Source: Achatina immaculata (Eukaryota; Mollusca; Gastropoda; Stylommatophora; Achatinidae). From it: 64,000 nucleotides of DNA. The notes beneath the pieces were generated by a model that saw only the letters and a list, made by a program, of their open reading frames with translations, was not told the origin of the DNA and did no database searches. A program made the translations under genes and the position numbers. Where the stretch lies: positions 82,441,131-82,505,130 of the forward strand of contig CM019713.1 in NCBI GenBank assembly GCA_009760885.1, read 5' to 3'. This document shows, one piece after another, positions 57,256 through 64,000 of this stretch. The stretch's first letter is position 1. Every line of letters starts with the position of its first letter.

Positions 57256-57519
57256 CAAGAAAAAAAAGAAAAAGCTTCTGGGGTTCATTCAGCTTCAAGA
57301 AAAAATGGCTGCCAGGGTTAATACTCTGGGAAGGAAGAGGAATGATGCTGCTGCTAGTTACAGAATTCATGTTGATGGTGACATTAGTTGGCAGTTTCTG
57401 GTCAACTTCTGACTAGGTAACAGAGCACTTATGGTTTGACTGTGGGCAGTGACGCTGATTCACAGCTCATATCCTTAATGATAACAAACGATGTGCAAGA
57501 AAAAGCATCAACCACTCAC

Positions 57520-57611
57520 TTTTTGTCAACCTCCTTCCAACTTGTCTCTTTCAGTGTGAATATTCTGTATGCCTGGCTCACAGATTCTGCCCGCACTCGG
57601 CGGTTGTCAAT
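57520..57611 (-). CDS. EMC8: EMC8/9 92-nt exon, copy nearest the upstream exon
   Basis: Acceptor ctttgtcacag, 30 codons plus AA, donor gtgagt. The translation is IDNRRVRAESVSQAYRIFTL then KETSWKEVDK. It follows the previous exon in phase 0 and joins the terminal exon through AA|G (Lys). Two identical copies lie further along the transcript. Confidence 0.88.
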
Positions 57612-57914
57612 CTGTGACAAAGTTTTAACAACTTTAAAGATTAAACAGAGCTGTAGTCATGTATAAAATAAACAAAAAAATTATAATTATTAAAATATAT
57701 AATATAATATATATAAAGAATATTTTCATGAAAAAAGTCATTATCCATCATTTTGTTTTATTCTGCCTTTGGCTACATCATTTTAAGAATGTCTTCAGTT
57801 ATTACTTTCAAATCTCAAAAATCATAGAAACAAAGACTGTTATAATTACATATATGAGTGAACAATATAGTTTCATGCACAAGTGACAGCATCAGCACAG
57901 TAGATTAGTCACTC

Positions 57915-58480
57915 GCTTGCCCACCAGGAGACCTGTTTTAGATTTCCACTCTCCACAGTGATCAACCATGGCTTTCCTACCAGGAGACCTGTTTTAGATT
58001 TCCACAGTGATCAACCATGGCTTTCCTACCAGGAGACCTGTTTTAGATTTCCACTCTTCACAGTGGTCAAACCATGGCTTTCTTACCAGGAGACCTGTTT
58101 TAGATTTCCACTTTCCACAGTGGTCAAACCATGGCTTTCCTACCAGGAGACCTGTTTTAGATTTCCACTCTTCACAGTGGTCAAACCATGGCTTGCTGAC
58201 AAGGAGACCTGTTTTAGATTTCCACTCTTCACAGTGGTCAAACCATGGCTTGCTGACAAGGAGACCTGTTTTAGATTTCCACTTTCCACAGTGGTCAAAC
58301 CATGGCTTGCTGACAAGGAGACCTGTTTTAGATTTCCACTTTCCACAGTGGTCAAACCATGGCTTTCCTACCAGGAGACCTGTTTTAGATTTCCACTCTT
58401 CACAGTGGTCAAACCATGGCTTGCTGACAAGGAGACCTGTTTTAGATTTCCACTTTCCACAGTGGTCAAACCATGGCTTG
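57915..58480. repeat. 57-bp minisatellite (duplicate)
   Basis: Second copy of the 57-bp array with the same order of unit subtypes as 56690-57255. Confidence 0.9.
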
Positions 58481-58745
58481 CAAGAAAAAAAAGAAAAAGC
58501 TTCTGGGGTTCATTCAGCTTCAAGAAAAAATGGCTGCCAGGGTTAATACTCTGGGAAGGAAGAGGAATGATGCTGCTGCTAGTTACAGAATTCATGTTGA
58601 TGGTGACATTAGTTGGCAGTTTCTGGTCAACTTCTGACTAGGTAACAGAGCACTTATGGTTTGACTGTGGGCAGTGACGCTGATTCACAGCTCATATCCT
58701 TAATGATAACAAACGATGTGCAAGAAAAAGATAAAAACATCTCAC

Positions 58746-58815
58746 CAACAATACACAAGCATCGTGGAAATTCTCGTGGATTTTACGACCAACAGTTTTC
58801 GCAACATGGTTCAGT
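58746..58815 (-). CDS. EMC8: EMC8/9 exon (internal)
   Basis: Acceptor ggccttcag, one base finishing a codon, 23 codons, donor TTG|gtgag. The translation is LNHVAKTVGRKIHENFHDAC then VLL, aligning with vertebrate [20 protein letters not shown]. The exon ends in phase 0. Confidence 0.88.
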
Positions 58816-59345
58816 CTGAAGGCCAGAATAAAAAGAAACAAACACATCTGTACTAATCACAATAACAAGAAAAAAATATATCTGTATTAATCAAAATAAC
58901 AAGGAAGATTCCAGATACAAAATCCCGTGATTTTTATATTAACAGTATAAAACAAGCACACTGCTAGAAGAAATCTGACAAAATTATTGTACCAAATCAA
59001 TATTTGAAGCCAAATTCTCACAAAAGCTGGATAGACAATGTTATAATTCCCAAAACTTTGCTGAAGATCTTGGCTCTGGTTAACAACAAAGGTCACTGAA
59101 GTGCACAGATATGTCAGGATCTGTAAACTGCTCAGCTCTATCTAACGGAGGATAGATTTTGATTTAACAATTACAATTATTATTTTCTTCTTCTTCAACA
59201 TACTCAGATGTTAAGTTGGACATTCTTGAAGAATGCAGCGGTTCACCTCAAGTCACTGACACTGCCACACAACCTCATCTGGGATTCGTGATGGCCATGT
59301 ATACTTCTTTTCCTCCTCATACACAAGGCAGTCCTTTCTTCCAGT
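58816..59345. other. EMC8/9 intron, no feature recognised
   Basis: AT-rich; no exon-like or repeat signal. Confidence 0.4.
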
Positions 59346-59349
59346 GCAG

Positions 59350-59765
59350 CAGTTACTCTCATCAGTTATGCCTATCTACAGTTTGTTATATATGTGATAT
59401 GTGGTACTCTCATCAGTTATGCCTATCTACATCTTGTTATACATGTGATATGTGGTGCTCTCATCAGTTATGCCTATCTACATCTTGTTATACATGTGAT
59501 ATGTGGTGCTCTCATCAGTTATGCCTATCTACATCTTGTTATACATGTGATATGTGGTGCTCTCATCAATTATGCCTATCTACATCTTGTTATACATGTG
59601 ATATGTGGTGCTCTCATCAGTTATGCCTATCTACAGTTTGTTATATATGTGATATGTGGTACTCTCATCAGTTATGCCTATCTACAGTTTGTTATACATG
59701 TGATATGTGGTACTCTCATCAGTTATGCCTATCTACAGCTTGTTATACATGTGATATCTCAGTCT
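59350..59765. repeat. 51-bp minisatellite, 8 copies
   Basis: 51-bp units with ctctcatcagttatgcctat and gttatacatgtgatatgtgg. It gives overlapping open plus frames of 139 and 190 codons (17-residue repeats). EMC8/9 intron. Confidence 0.93.
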
Positions 59766-61201
59766 GTTGTGGCCTATGTAAAGTCTGAAGATGAACTTGC
59801 TCATGAACTTTAGAGCTGCCATGCCTTGATTAGGAAACCACAGTTACTCTCTGATTATTTTTCTCGAGTTCCAGCAAACTCTTCCCCATCCATATTCCCT
59901 CAGATTTATGATCTGGATTAGCCGTGCTCCTCAAATGAAACCACTGACATTTTCATATTAAAATCCGTAATCCATTATAATGAAATATATGAGACATGAA
60001 TTAATGCTTCAAACTGCATGAAATGGCAGGTGATATACGGCTGCCTTCAAAATCATAAGTGTGGCTCCAGCCTTCTTTAATCATTTCTGACTGACTTGTG
60101 TGCTCTTAACACAAACTATTCCTTCATGTCTGATATATCTTTTATTTCCAGACTGCGGCTATGCCAGAGGCCAGTCTCCACTGGAAGAAGACATAACCAG
60201 CAGACTGGATGTCCTGGATGTATAACTGCATGAAGAAATAATGTTTAGTTAAGAGGAGATAATCCATGGTTGGGTAGGAGAAGGAAACTGTTTAGTTTCA
60301 TGAGGAAATCATGTCTGGCTTTATGAATGAATTATGCTTTGTTACGAAGAGAAATCTATGTTTTCAAGGAGAAGATTTCTGAGAAAAGGATCAATGTTTT
60401 AAACAGGAGATAACCCATGTTCTTGAGGAAGATAGTTAATAATTATTAAATGGATGCTTTAGGAACTGTTAGGGACGGTCATTTAGAAATGATACAGGAT
60501 TATGGATGGTTAGTGTATTTTCATTGAGAGTTCTGACTAAACTGGGTTCAGGTCTGCGTAAAATCACCATATAATCCTTGTTGCCCCCTGGTAGTGATTC
60601 AATTTCATTTCATATTTTTGACTGATTTATTATTTTGTGGTAGAATGGAGCACATGGGTTACTGAATCTGCTTTGGGCTATGACATGGGTAGGAAAAAAA
60701 GGTTACACATCTGAGTCCCCCTGGTTAGGGTTAGGCAATGGACATGGCTTAATGGGTTCACTCCCCCCCCCCCTCCCCAAGGGTTCTAGCGGAAGTCATC
60801 AGTCTCTGTCCTGCTCTCTGTCCTGAATACAAAGCCCCCACAGTTATAGCCACTCATGGGCATCATGACAAATGACAACCACATGCTCCTCTGCTGCACT
60901 TCATCATCTCTCAAGAAGTTATATCATCATCATCATCATCCCATATCCTCTCCCTCTCTGTGTATCATCCGCATACCACCACAGCTATAATAGTGAAAGT
61001 GAATAGAAAACAATGCTACTAGGAGGTATTCATTTTAAACTGGTTTTAAACTAATAATGTAGTTGCTGGAATGGAGCTTACTCACAAGTTAGGGACCATA
61101 TGTATAGGTGGTTTTGAATGGTATGGTGTCTCGGAAGCAGTTTTCTTTGTAGCTAATTTACTTGGGCATTTTAATAGGAAGAAACATTGGTTTGTACTTA
61201 C
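59766..61201. other. EMC8/9 intron, mostly unique sequence
   Basis: No gene recognised. It holds a loose series of gaggaaat/gaagaaa phrases (60225-60440), a C run (60762-60771) and a short cat repeat (60923-60941). Confidence 0.45.
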
Positions 61202-61278
61202 TCATTATCATCATAATTCTCATTGGCCTGGTAATAGCCTCCTATCAGAAGACCTTTGCTTTTACAGTAAGCATCAAT
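61202..61278 (-). CDS. EMC8: EMC8/9 exon with YYQANE motif
   Basis: Acceptor gtttgtccag, 25 codons plus GA, donor gtaagt. The translation IDAYCKSKGLLIGGYYQANE continues NYDDN; the two trailing bases join the A of the next exon to make Glu. G-Y-Y-Q-A-N-E is the most conserved motif of this MPN-like family. Confidence 0.9.
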
Positions 61279-62264
61279 CTGGACAAACAATAACGCAGAT
61301 TAAGCACTAGAAATTAAGCTTCAACAAAGCAGCAACAAGACAGAAACAATGGTTGTATAAATAAGAGTAGTTAGCACCAATGGGAAGTAACTATTCAAAT
61401 GGAAAGGTAGTGATATCAACATACAAATTCAAACAGCAGATGGTAAACTGCAGTTTAAATCAAGTTAAAAAAATAAGACAGCCAAAAACAACAGGATGAG
61501 GATACTAACAAACAGAAAATGTCTTCCAAAATGAGAAAAAAAGACATTTACAGAGCTAATACAATTCTTGTGAATCTCTGATAATAAACAGAATGTGATA
61601 ATAACAGATTAATTAAAGCTGCAAAGAAGGAATAACCAACATTCTTTGGACACATCATGAAGCTAGACAACCTGTGTGCAAGAAGCTCTCTACTAAAGAG
61701 AGCCAAACAGCTACAGAACTCCCTCAAGACTGAAGGGACATGACCACTGATCATCAATGTTAATCTCAAGGGTAGGTATCTTAATGTTCTGACCAAGTGA
61801 CGTGGGAAAAGAAAGATAACAGAATGAATGGAAATATCAAGGACCACAGAAAATAGAGAACAAACAGAAGAAATAGGTTATTTTCACATGATGAAGGACT
61901 GGGCACTGGGGCCAACCTAACTTTCTACCCTCATCTAGGTACTCTGGACCATTTGACTTTCTACCCTCATTTGTGCACTCAGCTCCACCTAACTTTCTAC
62001 CCTCATCTCTTCACTTTCACACTCTCAAATTCAGTTTAGGACAAGTATACTCAACAGTTAACAAATAAAACTAAAATATAAAATGACAAAACATAAACAT
62101 AACATCTATCAGCTCAACATATAATGAATTATCAGGAGAAGTGACACATAAGTTACCATTATTAGCAGACATTTCTGTATCAGAACAAGCTGAACATATA
62201 GCACTGGAAAGAAAGGCAAGCATTCTGATTAGAGACAACAAGAGTGGTACAAAACAGACAAGCA
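61279..62264. other. EMC8/9 intron with a weak LINE-like trace
   Basis: Around 61640-61720 the plus strand reads FFGHIMKLDNLCARSSLLKR, reminiscent of a post-RT LINE segment (F-x-G-H-I-x-R). It is too short and degenerate to assign. No EMC8/9 exon was found here. Confidence 0.35.
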
Positions 62265-62598
62265 GAACTATCAGTAACTATCAGCATGACAAACAAAGAA
62301 GTGAATTAGATGTGTCAGTTGACCATACATGACTGTCAGTAACTATCATTATGACAAACAAAGAAGTGAATTAGATGTGTCAGTTGACCATACATGACTG
62401 TTAGTAACTATCAGCATGACAAACAAAGAAATGAATTAGATATGTCAGTTGATCATATATGACTGTTAGTAACTATCATCATGACAAACAAAGAAATGAA
62501 TTAGATATGTCAGTTGATCATATGTGACTGTCAGTAACTATCAGCATGACAAACAAAGGAATGAAATAGATGCGTCAGTTGATCATATATGACTGTTA
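62265..62598. repeat. 65-bp tandem repeat, about 5 copies
   Basis: Units with gtaactatcagcatgacaaa and gtcagttgaccatacatgac. Diverged by a few percent. Confidence 0.92.
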
Positions 62599-62819
62599 TC
62601 ATCTCTGCATGCTGATCACACTTGATTGTGTTTTCTTTGTGAGTTATATCTGTTATATTGTTGCTGTTTGTGATTCTTGAAAAATGATTTTGCCAAATTA
62701 CTGGACTCTTGTATGTTCAAATGCTCATCTTAATTTCTGCCATTCTTGTTTCTTCTCACTTCCTTACTCTTTCTATCTTTTTTGTAAAACTTATTCTATT
62801 CATCTTATTCTAGTAGGAC

Positions 62820-64000
62820 ATTGGGTGTGGAAGAGATAGTGAAATGTTTAAAGAAATGAAGACACTGACATGAAATGTCACAAGTATGCTAAATGTAATT
62901 TGTGATGAGATGAGGAATACCGTGACAGAGACAGAGGAAATTCTAGAAAGATGGAAGGAATATTGCAGAGGAATGTATGATACAACTGAATGTGAAGACA
63001 AAAATCAAGAGTATGAATTATTATTGCAGGAGAAAGAACTTGAAACAAGAACTGAAGAAAATTTATGGGCAGTAAAGAATCTGAAAAATGGTAAATCACC
63101 AGGATGTGATGTGATAACAGCTGAACTTATTAAAGCAGGAGGAAAGGAATGTGCAACAATCTATCATGCACTATGTAAAAAGATATGGCATTCAGCTATT
63201 TTGCAAAAAAATGGAAAAGAACTGTACTGTCAAAAAAGGGTAACTTGAAATTATGCACAAACTACAGAACTGTTACCCTGATTAGTCATCCCAGTAAAAT
63301 TCTATTAAAAATCATAATGGGTAGACTTCAAAAGAAAACAGGAGAAATCAATATGGTCCAAGCTAGTTTTAGACATGGAAGAGATCATATTTTCAACATA
63401 ACATTAGTAATAGAGAAATGCAAAGAATTTAATGTGAATCTATATTTATCTTTTACAGACTATTCAAAAGCATTTGATTTGTGTACAACACCAGAAACTT
63501 TGGGAAATAATGGGAAAAAAATGGGATTTCCAACACATCTGATAAAATTAACATCACTGCTGTATCTAGACCAACAAGCAGCAGTAAAAATAAATGGTGA
63601 AACAACAACTTGGTTTGACATAAAACAAGGGGTCCGTCAGGGTTGCATACTGTCACCCTACTTATTTAAACTGTATACTGAAAACATAATGAGGAATGTT
63701 AGAAAAGATGATGACAAAGAATACTACAATGCTATAACAATTGGAGGTTATGAAATACCAGAGATTAGATATGCTGATGACACAATATTACTGTCCACAA
63801 CACAAAAAGGAATGGAAAAACTAATTATGTCAGTCCGTAAGAATAGTTAAGAGCAAGACATCTATCTTAATGCAAATAAAAACTAAACTGATGACAACAG
63901 ACAAAACAAATAAGGCAGCTGAAATATGATCCAAGATATTCTAAACTCTTCCAGTTGGAAGAAGTGGAGTTTTGAATATTTTGGATAATTACTAACTAAT
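62820..64000 (+). mobile_element. LINE family B, 5'-truncated, running off the window
   Basis: Linker and RT of family B: ERWKEYCRGMYDTTECED, KNLKNGKSPGCDVITAELIK, HGRDHIFNITLVIEKCKEFN, GVRQGCILSPYLFKLYTENI and IRYADDTILLSTTQKGMEKL. The catalytic YADD is intact. It is broken by a frameshift at about 63240 and a stop at 63848. It likely lies in or just beyond the 5' part of EMC8/9. Confidence 0.88.

Larger units (their letters stand above)
56283..58732. repeat. 1225-bp tandem duplication carrying an EMC8/9 exon
   Basis: 56283-57507 recurs as 57508-58732. Each copy holds the 92-nt exon, about 320 bp of AT-rich intron, a 57-bp minisatellite, and a unique tail with tggctgccagggttaatact. It overlaps the 1191-bp duplication, the exon block being shared, which gives three exon copies in all. 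Confidence 0.93.
52117..61278 (-). other. EMC8: EMC8/EMC9 gene, C-terminal half
   Basis: Homologue of ER membrane protein complex subunit 8/9, a cytosol-facing subunit of the complex that inserts tail-anchored and multipass proteins into the ER membrane. Four coding exons joined in phase give about 132 residues, the C-terminal 60% of a protein of roughly 210. Recognisable blocks are GLLIGGYYQANEN (vertebrate YVIAGYYQANER) and LKDFDNHLDDVSNDW (vertebrate LVDFDNHLDDIRNDW). EMC8 and EMC9 are vertebrate paralogues; an invertebrate gene is normally single, so the symbol is approximate. N-terminal exons should lie right of the window. The second-last exon exists in three copies. Confidence 0.92.

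Noticed and set aside
60151..60224. plus-strand terminal-exon look-alike (ttatttccag then CGYARGQSPLEEDITSRLDV and a stop)
   Set aside because: It lies inside an EMC8/9 intron on the opposite strand, with no partner exon found and no recognised similarity.
60715..60740. telomere-like ggttagggttagg
   Set aside because: Only about two units inside unique sequence; no array.

Overview
This is animal nuclear DNA: low gene density, spliced genes with GT-AG introns, many non-LTR retrotransposons, DNA-transposon remnants and a very high load of minisatellites. Intron and repeat style, plus a probable tRNA-derived SINE, fit a protostome invertebrate, most likely a mollusc (gastropod). That placement is an inference from style, not a proven assignment.

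Two host genes are visible, both on the minus strand and found by exon-by-exon reading rather than as long ORFs. The first is the M17-family aminopeptidase NPEPL1. Its start-codon exon is at 26592-26735, and seven further exons run leftwards (18489-18648, 15439-15540, 11312-11467, 8512-8593, 3948-4090, 2305-2382, 39-194). All splice phases agree; one very short second exon was not found, and the C-terminal exons lie left of the window. Every metal-binding and catalytic residue of the M17 family falls inside the exons seen. The second is the C-terminal part of EMC8/EMC9, a subunit of the ER membrane protein complex. Its exons are at 61202-61278, 58746-58815, a 92-nt exon present in three identical copies (57520-57611, 56294-56385, 55103-55194), and the terminal exon 52117-52276. 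Its N-terminal exons should lie right of the window.

Everything else is introns and intergenic DNA. From left to right: 0-5 kb, NPEPL1 introns made largely of minisatellites; 5.1-8.4 kb, a LINE fragment carrying a TTAA-flanked piggyBac-like element, the whole duplicated as a 1481-bp tandem repeat; 9.1-15.0 kb, three copies of a GC-richer composite repeat of about 1.7-1.9 kb that also duplicated part of an NPEPL1 exon; 15.0-20.4 kb, a SINE, LINE 3' ends and a 1-kb minisatellite; 20.6-23.4 kb, two large minisatellites; 23.2-26.4 kb, a nearly full-length but dead LINE in NPEPL1 intron 1; 26.9-28.6 kb, a LINE ending about 170 bp upstream of the NPEPL1 start codon; 29.5-35.6 kb, a LINE on the minus strand with two younger LINEs inserted in it, each flanked by target-site duplications; 36.3-42.4 kb, a minisatellite interrupted by a LINE, a hAT remnant and a tandem and inverted cluster of family A LINEs; 42.4-43.5 kb, a 27-bp minisatellite; 43.5-48.5 kb, a 2-kb segmental duplication; 49.4-51.5 kb, a pogo/Tigger element inside a LINE; 52.1-61.3 kb, EMC8/9 with minisatellite-filled, repeatedly duplicated introns; 62.8 kb to the end, another LINE.

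For reference the LINE families are called here A (3' end GGGCACTTAAGGTTCAGAG plus a GA tail), B, C (3' end near GGCACGGGAAGGAT), D, and E (with RNase H). All have the APE-endonuclease/reverse-transcriptase layout where visible; clade names were not assigned with confidence.
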